Assembly: GCA_964434425.1 (NCBI GenBank)
Contig: CAYSVH010000002.1
Span: 1-64,000 of the forward strand
DNA from: CALMEC01 sp964434425
GTDB taxonomy: Bacteria > Actinomycetota > Thermoleophilia > Miltoncostaeales > Miltoncostaeaceae
Direction: 5' to 3'
DNA: 64,000 nucleotides
Of the stretch, positions 7,906 through 15,820 are shown piece after piece. The first letter of the stretch is position 1. Each line of letters begins with the position of its first letter. Below the pieces are notes generated by a model. The model was not told the origin of the DNA, ran no database searches, and saw nothing but the letters and a program-made list of their open reading frames with translations. A program made the translations under genes and the position numbers.

Positions 7906-9159
7906 GTGAGCCGGTCGACCCCCGCCACTCCGCGCAGGGCCGTGGTCCTGGGCGCCGGACCGGCGGGCCTGGCGGCCACTCTGGCGCTGGTCCGTGCGGG
8001 CATCCCCGCGTCGCTGGTCGAGGCCGCGCCCACGGTGGGAGGGCTCTGCGTCACCACCAGGGACGACGGGTTCGCGTTCGACCTCGGTGGCCACATCCTG
8101 TTCGTCCACGACCCGCTGCGCGAGGCCTGGCTGCGCGAGCTCCTCGGGCCGGACCTCGTCTGGGTCGACCGACCGGTCGCGTCCATCGTCGACGGGGGCA
8201 TCCGTCGCGGCCGGTACTACGAACAGGCCGGCCCCCTCGCCGCCACGCCGCCACCTCCTCCGCCCCCCACCGCGAGCGCCCGCGACTACCTGGCATCGGT
8301 CTTCCCCGCCGACCCGGCGGCGCTCGGCGACGTGATCGCCTACATGCAGAAGGTCGACGGCGCGACCGTCGACGACATCACCGCGATGCGGTGCCACAAG
8401 CTCTTCGCCGAGCAGTACGCACCCGACGGCTGGTGGTATCCGGCCGGAGGCATCGGTCAGCTGATGGACGCGATGGCCCGGGCCATCGTCGCCGGGGGAG
8501 GCGAGGTGCTCATCTCCCACCGGGTCGAACGCATCGTCACGACCGCAGGCGCCGTCACGGGCGTCGCGGTGCGCGACCCGTCCGGCGCGACCACCACGCT
8601 CGAGACGCCCGCGGTGATCGCCGGTCTCGTCGCCGGGGTCGTCCTTCGCCTGCTCGGACACGACCCGCCGACCGGGTTGCCGACGCGGGCCGCGGCCGTG
8701 GTGGCGCTCGCGCTGGACACGCCCCGGCTGACGGACGAGCCGTGGATCCAGGTCAACGATCCCGCCGTCCCCTTCTCCCGGCTGTCCGAACCGAAGAACT
8801 GGAGTGCCCGCCTGGCGCCCCACGGACGAACGGTCGTCACAGGGGAGGTCTACTGCACGCCGGACGACGCCGATGCCTGGTGGTCGCGCGACGACGCAGA
8901 CCTCTCGGCGCACTGCCGCGACGGCCTCGTCCATCTGGGGCTGCTCTCCCCCGCGACCCGGGTCGAACCCCTGCGCGTCCTCCGACGGCCGCACGCATGG
9001 TCGGTCGTGACGACCGACCGCGTCCACGACGTGGCGGCATCACTCGAGCGCCTCGCCGCCGTGGAGGGACTTGTCATGGCGCAAGGAGGCGATGTGGTGC
9101 AGGCCATCGACGCCGGGGAGCAGGCCGCGTACCGGATGATGAGCGCGCTCGACCGATAG
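7906..9159 (+). CDS. FAD-dependent amine oxidase/UGM-like oxidoreductase
   Basis: The 417-residue product starts with a Rossmann FAD-binding fingerprint, VVLGAGPAGLAATLALVRAG, and an acidic second strand end. The block FAFDLGGHILFVHDPLREA matches the FDxGGH signature of the protoporphyrinogen-oxidase, phytoene-desaturase and UDP-galactopyranose-mutase superfamily. The GGIGQLMDAMARAIVAGGGEV segment is the second dinucleotide-fold block. The exact reaction cannot be read from the sequence; oxidation or isomerisation of a sugar nucleotide or lipid is plausible given the epimerase gene next door. No signal peptide is present. The GTG start is supported by a -10 box 6 bases upstream. Confidence 0.8.
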   Translation: MSRSTPATPRRAVVLGAGPAGLAATLALVRAGIPASLVEAAPTVGGLCVTTRDDGFAFDLGGHILFVHDPLREAWLRELLGPDLVWVDRPVASIVDGGIRRGRYYEQAGPLAATPPPPPPPTASARDYLASVFPADPAALGDVIAYMQKVDGATVDDITAMRCHKLFAEQYAPDGWWYPAGGIGQLMDAMARAIVAGGGEVLISHRVERIVTTAGAVTGVAVRDPSGATTTLETPAVIAGLVAGVVLRLLGHDPPTGLPTRAAAVVALALDTPRLTDEPWIQVNDPAVPFSRLSEPKNWSARLAPHGRTVVTGEVYCTPDDADAWWSRDDADLSAHCRDGLVHLGLLSPATRVEPLRVLRRPHAWSVVTTDRVHDVAASLERLAAVEGLVMAQGGDVVQAIDAGEQAAYRMMSALDR

Positions 9160-9314
9160 TCCGGATCGAGACCCCATCCACCGGCGGCCGATGCGGGCCG
9201 TCCTCCCGATCGGACAGACCCGGCACACGGGCACCACCGATGCCCCAGCGGGCAGGATTCCACGACCGTCACCACGGAGGGCCGCGATCCATCCATCCGG
9301 ACGAACGGGAATCC

Positions 9315-10280
9315 ATGCTCACGACCATCACCGCCGACAGCATCACCCGGTTCCGTCTGGCCCTTCTGGCGGCCCTGACGCTGGTCGTCCTCGGCGGTTC
9401 GACGGCGCGGGCGCAGGTGAGCGGCTACGACGACTACGACCCGGCCGGGGTCTACCTGGATCTGGCCGAATCGGCGCCCCTCACGACCGTCTGGAACACA
9501 CGTCTCGGTCCCGACGGAGTCATCGGGTTCCCCTATCGCGGCGGGCTGGTGAAGCACCCGGCGCACATCGCCATGTACGGGCTGCAGCAGTACTCCGTCT
9601 GGCTCCGGACGGGCGACCCGGCGGCGCGTGCCGCGGCGATCCGGCACGCGCAATGGCTGGTGCGCCTGCAGGACAAGCGGACCGGTGCCTGGCGGTACCC
9701 GTTCCCGTTCCGCGTGGGCGGCACCACCGTGCTCCTGCGGAAGGGATGGGTGTCCGCGATGGCGCAGGGACAGGCGATCTCCCTGCTCACCCGCGTACAC
9801 CGCCTGGTCCCCGACCAGCCCTCCTACCTGGCGGCCGCCCGCCGTGGGCTGGGCCCGATCCGCGGTCACGTCCGGAACGGCGGAACGCTGGCCGTGTTCG
9901 AGGGACGCCCGTTCTTCGAGGAGTACCCGACCGCGCCCGGGAACTTCACCCTCAACGGGTTCCAGTTCACCCTGCTGGGGCTGGCGGACCTGGCCTCGCT
10001 GGGAGACGACCGGGCGCGTCGCCTGTACCTGTCGGGTGAGAAGACCATGACCGCGATGCTGCCTCTCTACGACGCCGGTACCACCACGGCGTACCACCTC
10101 AGTCACATCACCATGAAGCGTCCGCTGCACCAGGCCCGCGGCTACCACCGCACGCACGTGATGCTGCTGCGCGCACTGAACCACGTCCGCCCCAACCCGA
10201 CGTTCGTCCACTGGTCCGACCGATGGGCGACGTACCCGGCGATGGGGACGACCCATCCCGTGGCCCTCCCGACGCCGTAG
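9315..10280 (+). CDS. Exported D-glucuronyl C5-epimerase-like protein
   Basis: This 321-residue protein resembles the C-terminal catalytic domain of D-glucuronyl C5-epimerases, which turn glucuronate into iduronate within a polymer. Family blocks seen are WVSAMAQGQAISLLTRVHRL, FEEYPTAPGNFTLNGFQFTLLG and a late YHLSHITMKRP region. Residues about 12-34 form a cleavable signal peptide ending TARAQ, so it acts outside the cell. I took the ATG at 9315 since it begins the signal peptide; the frame runs open further upstream but there overlaps the FAD gene. It follows that gene by 155 bases. The natural substrate polymer is unknown. Confidence 0.75.
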   Translation: MLTTITADSITRFRLALLAALTLVVLGGSTARAQVSGYDDYDPAGVYLDLAESAPLTTVWNTRLGPDGVIGFPYRGGLVKHPAHIAMYGLQQYSVWLRTGDPAARAAAIRHAQWLVRLQDKRTGAWRYPFPFRVGGTTVLLRKGWVSAMAQGQAISLLTRVHRLVPDQPSYLAAARRGLGPIRGHVRNGGTLAVFEGRPFFEEYPTAPGNFTLNGFQFTLLGLADLASLGDDRARRLYLSGEKTMTAMLPLYDAGTTTAYHLSHITMKRPLHQARGYHRTHVMLLRALNHVRPNPTFVHWSDRWATYPAMGTTHPVALPTP

Positions 10281-10301
10281 ACGCGCGGCCCGCCGCGCCA
10301 C

Positions 10302-10324
10302 GAGACGGTGGAGTCACCCGTCTC
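10302..10324. terminator. Hairpin between convergent genes
   Basis: GAGACGG and CCGTCTC form a 7-bp stem with a 9-base loop between the epimerase gene (plus) and the MBL gene (minus). It could serve both strands. A second 6-bp stem lies just before it. Confidence 0.5.
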
Positions 10325-10341
10325 GCTGACCCCAGGGTCCC

Positions 10342-11097
10342 TCAGTCGGTGAGGCGGGTGACGCGCGACCCGAAGTAGATGCCGTCCGCACCGTCGTCGA
10401 AGCGGACGAGGGCCTTGTTGCCGCCGTCGTAGTCCGGCGCCCAGACCAGCATCGTCCCGGGCCCGATGTCCTCCACCTCGACCGGCTCGTCGAGCGCCGC
10501 ATCGAGTCCCCGCCAGAACCGGATGAAGAGGTTCTCCTCCCATTCCTCGCCGATCGTGGTCGGCTCCCGGTGCCCCGGATGCACGCGCACCCCATGGGGA
10601 AGCGCCATCAGCACGTCCATCGTGGATGTCCTCAGCTCCGGGAAGTTCCCTCCGGGACGTGCATGCCCGCCCAGCGTGCGGCGGAAGAGGACGTCGGCGG
10701 TGAAGCAGTCCTCGTCGTTCAGCATGTAGGCGAAGTGTCCCTGGCAATGGCCCGGCGTGTCGATCGCCCGGAACGAGAGGTCGCCGGTGGTGACGGACTC
10801 GCCGTCGTCCAGGACCTCGTCCACCGAACCGGCCTCCAGCTCGTCCCGGGTCACCGCGTGCGCCAGGATCGGAACACCGGGGAAGCGCTCCCGGTAGCGC
10901 GCGATCTCGGCCACGTGGTCCGGGTGGTGGTGGGTCAGGAGGATGTGGGTGATCGTGATGCGGTCGTCGTCCACCCGGCGGAGGAGGGGACCGGCCGCGC
11001 CGTTCCCGTCGATCATCACGCCCCGCCCGCCAGGGCCCTCCGCGACGAGGTACGTGTTGGCCAGGTACTTGTCGTCCTCGACGCGGTCGATGATCAT
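10342..11097 (-). CDS. MBL-fold metallo-hydrolase (glyoxalase II-like)
   Basis: The 251-residue protein has the metallo-beta-lactamase fold signature THHHPDH, giving two metal-binding His pairs and the Asp. A second His is in DTPGHCQGH and a further one in HPGHREPTT. This is the dinuclear zinc hydrolase layout of glyoxalase II and related thioester or lactone hydrolases; the substrate is unknown. The ATG at 11097 is chosen because AGGGAGGG sits about 8 bases upstream and the conserved domain begins there; the open frame extends 65 codons further upstream but those are not conserved in character and run through a MITE-like repeat. Confidence 0.8.
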   Translation of the reverse strand: MIIDRVEDDKYLANTYLVAEGPGGRGVMIDGNGAAGPLLRRVDDDRITITHILLTHHHPDHVAEIARYRERFPGVPILAHAVTRDELEAGSVDEVLDDGESVTTGDLSFRAIDTPGHCQGHFAYMLNDEDCFTADVLFRRTLGGHARPGGNFPELRTSTMDVLMALPHGVRVHPGHREPTTIGEEWEENLFIRFWRGLDAALDEPVEVEDIGPGTMLVWAPDYDGGNKALVRFDDGADGIYFGSRVTRLTD

Positions 11098-11181
11098 GGC
11101 GGGCCCTCCCTTCGCTGGTCGTCGGAGGCGGTCGGCACCCTTCGGCCAGAGTAGCTCGGCCGGCGGCAACCGAGGAGGGTT

Positions 11182-11314
11182 TGTCGTCTCTGGTACCAGG
11201 CACAGGAGATGACAGGAGGAGTCCCGCACACCAAAGAGGACGGGATTTTCCCGGTACTTCTCCGATCGTGAGGATCGCCACACACTTGTCAAGTGGCTGA
11301 CGCCAGAGACGACA
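11182..11314. repeat. MITE-like element with inverted termini
   Basis: A 12-bp perfect inverted repeat, TGTCGTCTCTGG at 11182-11193 and its complement at 11303-11314, bounds a 133-base segment. The similarity continues inward imperfectly to about 22 bases (CAGxCAC). No open frame of note lies inside. The layout is that of a miniature inverted-repeat element. No clear target duplication is visible at the flanks. Confidence 0.5.
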
Positions 11315-11354
11315 GCACGATCGCGGGACGTAACGATTCCTCCGGATGCGCCGC

Positions 11355-11360
11355 TACGAT
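11355..11360 (+). promoter_or_regulatory. -10 box (leaderless) for the DNA methyltransferase
   Basis: TACGAT ends 6 bases before the GTG at 11367, the standard leaderless spacing in this window. Confidence 0.6.
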
Positions 11361-11366
11361 CGGCCC

Positions 11367-12485
11367 GTGATCAAGTACATCGGCTCGAAGCGCACCCTCG
11401 TTCCGCTGATCGTCGACGTGGCGGGACGGCTGCCCGGGGTCACGACGGTGTGCGACCTGTTCACCGGCACCACCCGGGTGGCCCAGGGGCTGAAGCGCGC
11501 CGGGTTCCAGGTCACGGCGAACGACCTGGCCACCTATTCGGAGGTGCTCGCCACCTGCTACATCGCGGCGGACGGCGCCGCCGTCGACCGCCACGCCGTC
11601 CGGGCGAAGCTGGATCACCTGGCCGCGCTGCCCGGCGTGGACGGATACTTCACCGAGACCTTCTGCGTCCGCTCCCGGTTCTTCCAGCCGCACAACGGCC
11701 GGCGGATCGACGCCATCCGACCGGAGATCGACCGGGTGGCCGACGATCCGATCGAACGGGCGATCCTCCTGACCAGCCTGATGGAGGCGGCCGACCGCGT
11801 CGACTCGACCACCGGACTCCAGATGGCGTACCTCAAGCGGTGGGCGCCCCGTGCGCACAACGACCTCGAGCTCCGCGTGCCCGATCTGATCGACGGAGCG
11901 GGACGGGCCTCCCGCCACGACGCGAACGCGATGGCCAGGACGACGCGCGGTTCGTTCGACCTCGTCTACGTCGACCCGCCCTACAACCACCACTCCTACT
12001 TCTCGAACTACCACATCTGGGAGACCCTGATCCGCGATGACGCACCCGAGACCTACGGGGTGGCGTGCAAGCGCACCGACTGCCGGACGACGAAGAGCCC
12101 CTACAACTCGAAACGCCGCGCCCACGAGGCCTTCGCCGACCTCGTCGGCGCCGTCCGGGCGCCGTACCTGCTGGTGTCGTTCAACGACGAGGGCCACCTC
12201 CCCGCCGGCGAGATCGTCGGACTCCTGGGGCAGCGGGGTGACGTGGCGGCCGTCCCGGTCGACTTCAAGCGCTACGTGGGCGCGCAGATCGGCATCCACG
12301 GACCGGGCGGCGACCGGGTCGGCGAGGTCGGCCGGCTCCGCAACACCGAATACCTCTTCCTGGTGGGCGACGGCGCGGTGGAGATCATGTACGAGGTCCG
12401 CGCCGAGGTGACCGGCGGGACCGGAGGAGTCCGGGGGCAGACGGCGTTCACCCTGCCCGGCGAAGTGCCCGCCGTCCCGGGCTGA
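11367..12485 (+). CDS. Orphan D12-class DNA adenine N6-methyltransferase
   Basis: This 372-residue protein has the motifs of Dam-like D12-class adenine methyltransferases. The N-terminal block IKYIGSKRTLVPLI precedes the SAM-binding motif I, FTGTTRVAQGLKRAG. The catalytic motif IV is VDPPYNHHSYFSNYHIWE. It transfers methyl from SAM to adenine in a specific site, which cannot be predicted here. The GTG start gives the family N-terminus directly and is preceded by a TACGAT box at 6 bases; an earlier ATG at 11346 would overlap that box. There is no restriction gene nearby, so it appears to be solitary, perhaps regulatory or a remnant of a restriction-modification pair. Confidence 0.87.
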   Translation: MIKYIGSKRTLVPLIVDVAGRLPGVTTVCDLFTGTTRVAQGLKRAGFQVTANDLATYSEVLATCYIAADGAAVDRHAVRAKLDHLAALPGVDGYFTETFCVRSRFFQPHNGRRIDAIRPEIDRVADDPIERAILLTSLMEAADRVDSTTGLQMAYLKRWAPRAHNDLELRVPDLIDGAGRASRHDANAMARTTRGSFDLVYVDPPYNHHSYFSNYHIWETLIRDDAPETYGVACKRTDCRTTKSPYNSKRRAHEAFADLVGAVRAPYLLVSFNDEGHLPAGEIVGLLGQRGDVAAVPVDFKRYVGAQIGIHGPGGDRVGEVGRLRNTEYLFLVGDGAVEIMYEVRAEVTGGTGGVRGQTAFTLPGEVPAVPG

Positions 12486-12528
12486 CCCTCCGGGCGTCCA
12501 CCGCCCCCAAGACCGCGCCGATTCGTCA

Positions 12529-12547
12529 CCACGACCTGCGGTCGTGG
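12529..12547. terminator. Hairpin between convergent genes
   Basis: CCACGACC and GGTCGTGG pair perfectly around a 3-base loop, between the methyltransferase stop and the stop of the minus-strand lipoprotein. It probably ends both messages. Confidence 0.65.
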
Positions 12548-12548
12548 A

Positions 12549-12962
12549 TCAGGGAGCCGGCGCCACCGTTGAGGTGTCCGACGACTCCGTCGTCGCCGGC
12601 CCATCCGTCCCGGTCGGTGTGACCTCGCCGGTGCCCGTGGCGGGGGGCGCGTCCGAACCGCTCCCTCCCTCCGGCGTGAGGCACGAGGTCGATGCCGACA
12701 CGATCGCCCGCTGCTCCTTCGGGGAGAGCACCTCCCAGTCCTCGGCATCGTGGATCGTCCGGATCTCCGACTCCGACAGGTCGCCGAACAACCGGTCCGT
12801 CACGCAGACGGCCTGATCACGCGTGAGCCCGGACTTCGTCACGAACCCGTCGATGAACGTGTCCTTCGGGATCCCGCCACCGCCGCCGCATCCGACGACG
12901 AGTATCGCGGACCCCATCAGCGCGGCGGCGACCCCCACCACGCGGCCACGCGCGTGACGCAT
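12549..12962 (-). CDS. Small secreted lipoprotein of unknown function
   Basis: The 137-residue product has a lipoprotein signal (basic MRHARGR, hydrophobic stretch, lipobox ILVVGC) followed by a Gly run. The middle (about 35-95) is a compact domain with three Cys-containing or acidic helical stretches, including GLTRDQAVCVTDRLF and AIVSASTSC; the two Cys could form a disulfide. The C-terminal 40 residues are a Thr/Pro/Ser-rich tail. I do not recognise a function; the layout resembles small actinobacterial lipoproteins with a DUF-type helical domain. The start at 12962 is chosen because it begins the signal peptide; the longer frame runs through an 18-base tandem repeat. Confidence 0.7.
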   Translation of the reverse strand: MRHARGRVVGVAAALMGSAILVVGCGGGGGIPKDTFIDGFVTKSGLTRDQAVCVTDRLFGDLSESEIRTIHDAEDWEVLSPKEQRAIVSASTSCLTPEGGSGSDAPPATGTGEVTPTGTDGPATTESSDTSTVAPAP

Positions 12963-13028
12963 ACGACCCCCCGAGACGAACGACAGGAACACGCCGGGCC
13001 ACGGTACCGGACGCCGGCACTCACGACC

Positions 13029-13110
13029 CTCGCCCCGGTTCGTCCCATCGCGCCGGTTCGTCCCATCGCGCCGGTTCGTCCCCTCGCCCCGGTTCGTCCC
13101 ATCGCCCCGG
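13029..13110. repeat. Tandem 18-bp repeat, about 4.5 copies
   Basis: Units starting at 13029, 13047, 13065 and 13083, then a half unit to 13110, share the form (C/A)TCGC(C/G)CCGGTTCGTCCC with one or two changes. The array lies between the divergent lipoprotein and glcD genes, ending 5 bases before the glcD -10 box. It is too short-spaced for CRISPR. It could be a simple slippage array or a cluster of regulator sites. Confidence 0.85.
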
Positions 13111-13115
13111 TGAGG

Positions 13116-13121
13116 TAGCCT
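13116..13121 (+). promoter_or_regulatory. -10 box (leaderless) of the glc operon
   Basis: TAGCCT ends 7 bases before the glcD GTG at 13129. The 18-bp tandem array abuts it upstream, where activators normally bind. Confidence 0.6.
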
Positions 13122-13128
13122 CGGCGGG

Positions 13129-14592
13129 GTGACGGTCTCCTCACCCACGCCGAACACGTCGCAGGCCAGCCTCGCCACCTCGCTGCGCCGCATCCTGGGC
13201 GCGGACCGCGTCCTCGTCGAACCGCTCGAGCGGGCGCTCTACTCCCGCGACGGCTCGGTCCAGGTGGGTCGGTGCGGAGTGGTCGCACTCCCCGAGACCA
13301 CGGAGGAGGTCGCCGCGTGCGTCCGCGCCGCGACGGCGAGCGGGGTCCCCATCGTCCCGCGCGGATCCGGGACCGGCCTGGCCGGCGCCGCGGTACCGCT
13401 GCACGACGCGCTCGTCATCTCGCTCTCGCGCATGAATCGCATCCTCGACATCGACGAGGAGACACCGTGCGCATGGGTGGAGCCCGGTGTCCTCAACCTC
13501 GACATCACCACGGCCGCCGGCCACCTGGGGCTGCATTACGCGCCCGACCCCTCCAGCCAGCAGGCGTGCTCGATCGGCGGCAACGTCAACACCAACGCCG
13601 GCGGCCCCCACTGCCTCCTCTACGGCGTGACGTCCCCGCACATCCTGGCCGTGGAGGTCGTACTGTCGGACGGATCCGTCGCGATGCTGGGTGGCCTCGC
13701 TCCGGATGCGCCCGGCCTCGATCTGCGGGGAGCGTTCGTCGGAAGCGAGGGGACCATGGGCGTCGCCACGCGCATCTGCGTGCGCCTGACCCGCAACCCC
13801 CCCTCCGTGCGGACGATGCTGATCGACTTCGCCACGGTCCGCGAAGGCGCCGAGACCGTCTCGGCGATCGTCGCGTCCGGCGTGGTGCCCGCGGCCATCG
13901 AGATGATGGACAATGGGATGATCCGCGCCGCGGAGGCCTTCACCCACGCGGGACTCCCTGTCGACGCCGCGGCCATGCTCCTGGTCGAGGTCGACGGGAC
14001 GCCGGCCCAGGTGGAGCACGAGGCCGCCATCGTGGAGCGCGTGGCCGAGGAGCATTCCGCCGGCACGATCCGGGTGGCCCGTGACGAGGCCGAGCGCGCC
14101 CTGCTCTGGAAGGCGCGCAAGTCGGCGTTCGGCGCGATGGCGCGGATCGCTCCCAACTACTACCTCCATGACTGTGTCGTCCCGCGCACCCACCTCGTGG
14201 AGGTGCTGGAGGGGATCGCCGAGATCGGCCGGGCGCACGATCTCGTGATCGTCAACGTCTTCCACGCCGGCGACGGGAACCTTCACCCGCTCATCGCCTT
14301 CGACCGACGAGACGCCGAGCAGACCGAGCGGGTCATGAAGGCCGGCGAGGCGATCATCCACCTGTGCGTGTCGGTCGGAGGCGTGCTCACCGGCGAGCAC
14401 GGTGTGGGCCTGGAGAAGCGCGACTTCATGCCCCTCACCTTCACCCCCGAGGACCTGGACGCGATGGCGGGTGTGCGCGCCGCCTTCGACCCGACGGGAC
14501 GGGTGAACCCCGAGAAGGTGCTCCCCCTCGGCAGCCGCTGCGGTGACATCGGCGGTGCCCATACGGACCTCGCCGACGGTCTTTGGGTTTGA
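13129..14592 (+). CDS. glcD: Glycolate oxidase FAD subunit
   Basis: GlcD binds FAD and oxidises glycolate to glyoxylate within the GlcDEF complex. The 487-residue protein has the PCMH-type FAD fold: VPRGSGTGLAGAAVPL, the SIGGNVNTNAGGPHCLLYG block and GAFVGSEGTMGV. The C-terminal cap domain ends with VFHAGDGNLHP and GEHGVGLEKRDFM, which hold the metal and substrate residues. Length is normal. Glyoxylate made here can feed malate synthase, encoded at 40.5 kb. It starts the unit glcD-glcE-glcF-sco. The GTG start is placed by the -10 box 7 bases upstream. D-lactate dehydrogenase activity is the main alternative, but the GlcE and GlcF partners favour glycolate. Confidence 0.92.
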   Translation: MTVSSPTPNTSQASLATSLRRILGADRVLVEPLERALYSRDGSVQVGRCGVVALPETTEEVAACVRAATASGVPIVPRGSGTGLAGAAVPLHDALVISLSRMNRILDIDEETPCAWVEPGVLNLDITTAAGHLGLHYAPDPSSQQACSIGGNVNTNAGGPHCLLYGVTSPHILAVEVVLSDGSVAMLGGLAPDAPGLDLRGAFVGSEGTMGVATRICVRLTRNPPSVRTMLIDFATVREGAETVSAIVASGVVPAAIEMMDNGMIRAAEAFTHAGLPVDAAAMLLVEVDGTPAQVEHEAAIVERVAEEHSAGTIRVARDEAERALLWKARKSAFGAMARIAPNYYLHDCVVPRTHLVEVLEGIAEIGRAHDLVIVNVFHAGDGNLHPLIAFDRRDAEQTERVMKAGEAIIHLCVSVGGVLTGEHGVGLEKRDFMPLTFTPEDLDAMAGVRAAFDPTGRVNPEKVLPLGSRCGDIGGAHTDLADGLWV

Positions 14593-14753
14593 TGGCCGGT
14601 TCCACGATCTCGCGGCGTGGCGTGTGCCCCCGGCGGCACGGACGCGCCACCGGACGACTCGAACAGGCGACCGGCATGCCCTTCGGCGCCCGGCGACGCC
14701 CCGCATCCACCGGCGACGCACCCCACATCCACGGAACCACGGGACCAGCCATC
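14591..14753 (-). repeat. Dispersed repeat family A, copy 1
   Basis: This 163-base segment fills the gap between glcD and glcE. Its reverse complement aligns over about 150 bases with copy 2 at 17.7 kb, sharing blocks such as GCCGGTGGATGCGGGG, GGGCATGCCGGT, GTCGTCCGGTGGCGC and CGCCGCGAGATCG. Its ends are imperfect inverted repeats: GATGGCCGGTTCC at 14591-14603 and, read in reverse, GATGGCTGGTCCC at 14741-14753. The glcD stop codon TGA (14590-14592) overlaps the left end. It lacks a significant open frame. Sitting inside an operon, its transcript could affect expression of glcE and glcF. Confidence 0.8.
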
Positions 14754-14755
14754 TG

Positions 14756-15820
14756 ATGGATGACGCCGCGCACCCGATGGAGACCCTGACGCCGACCACG
14801 ATCGCCGACGTCCAGGCCGCACTGGCCGAAGCGTCGACGTCGGGCACCCGGATCACCCCCGTGGGCGGAGGCACACGTCGCCGGCCGGTCGCGGAAACGG
14901 CGGGCCGGCTGATCTCGACGGCGGGCCTCACCCAGATCCTCCAGCACGTCCCCGCCGAGCTCACGGCCACCGTCCAGGCCGGCGTTCCGGTCACAACCCT
15001 CGCACGCGTCCTCGGGGACGCCGGCCAGTGGTGGCCGCAGGCGGACCACCGGACGGGTTCGACAGTCGGCGGCGTGGTGGCCTCGGCCGCGAGTTCCCGG
15101 CACCGCCTCCGGTACGGGCCGGTCCGCGACTCGCTCCTCGAGGTCGTCCTCGTCACCGGCGACGGACGGCGCGTCAAGGGAGGGGGGCCGACCGTCAAGA
15201 GCGTCGCCGGCTACGACATTCCGAGGATCGCCGCGGGATCCCTGGGGGCGCTCGGGATCATCGTCCAGGTCACCGTGAAGCTGACGCCACTGCCGCCGTT
15301 CGGCGAGTGGTTCCACCTGCCGGCGCCGCTCGATGAGTGCCTCCGCCGCGGTCGCGAGATCCTCCGCACCACCTTCCGGGTGGAGGCCGTCCTCGTGACC
15401 CCCCGCGGTCTCTGGGTGCGCCTGGCCGGTCCGTCCGCCGACGTGGTGGCACCACCCGGGATGCACGTGGCCGCCGCCCCCGTCGAACCCCACGACGTGA
15501 CGATGGTCCACGTGGGCGTTCCGCCCGCCGCCGTGGCGGACCTCACCCGCGCGCTGGCGCCACTGGACGTCGACTTCATCGCCGAGATGGGGACCGGCGT
15601 CTGCGACGTCGCGCTGCCCGACACCGGACATGTCGAGCGCATCGCCGGACTCGCGACGGGCCTCGGCGGTCATGCCACCCGGACGACGGATCTGGGTGTC
15701 CCCGTGGTCCACGCCGAACCGGCGACGCCGGTGCTCGGCGTGATCGCGAACCGCCTGCGGCGGGTGTTCGACCCCCACGCCGTCCTCCATTCCACCGAGC
15801 ACCGGGAACACGCAACGTGA
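14756..15820 (+). CDS. glcE: Glycolate oxidase subunit GlcE
   Basis: GlcE is the second flavin-binding subunit of glycolate oxidase. The 354-residue protein shows the short FAD fold: ITPVGGGTRRRP near the N-terminus, TVQAGVPVTTLARVL, and GGPTVKSVAGYDIPRIAAGSLGALGII, the conserved block of this family. The C-terminal half is typical of GlcE and lacks the GlcD cap. The ATG at 14756 lies at the edge of repeat copy A1; a second ATG at 14777 (METLTPTTIADVQAAL) is an equally good start, since no ribosome site distinguishes them. Its stop overlaps the glcF GTG, so the two are translationally coupled. Confidence 0.88.
   Translation: MDDAAHPMETLTPTTIADVQAALAEASTSGTRITPVGGGTRRRPVAETAGRLISTAGLTQILQHVPAELTATVQAGVPVTTLARVLGDAGQWWPQADHRTGSTVGGVVASAASSRHRLRYGPVRDSLLEVVLVTGDGRRVKGGGPTVKSVAGYDIPRIAAGSLGALGIIVQVTVKLTPLPPFGEWFHLPAPLDECLRRGREILRTTFRVEAVLVTPRGLWVRLAGPSADVVAPPGMHVAAAPVEPHDVTMVHVGVPPAAVADLTRALAPLDVDFIAEMGTGVCDVALPDTGHVERIAGLATGLGGHATRTTDLGVPVVHAEPATPVLGVIANRLRRVFDPHAVLHSTEHREHAT

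Noticed and set aside
9160..9314. A possible additional family A copy between the FAD and epimerase genes
   Set aside because: Only short words such as CATCCACCGGCGG are shared; the block order is not kept.
13029..13110. CRISPR-like array
   Set aside because: The units are 18 bp in direct contact with no spacers, and there are no cas genes.
12963..13193. Longer N-terminus for the lipoprotein with Thr-Asn-Arg repeats
   Set aside because: It is the translation of the 18-bp tandem array and precedes the clear lipoprotein signal.
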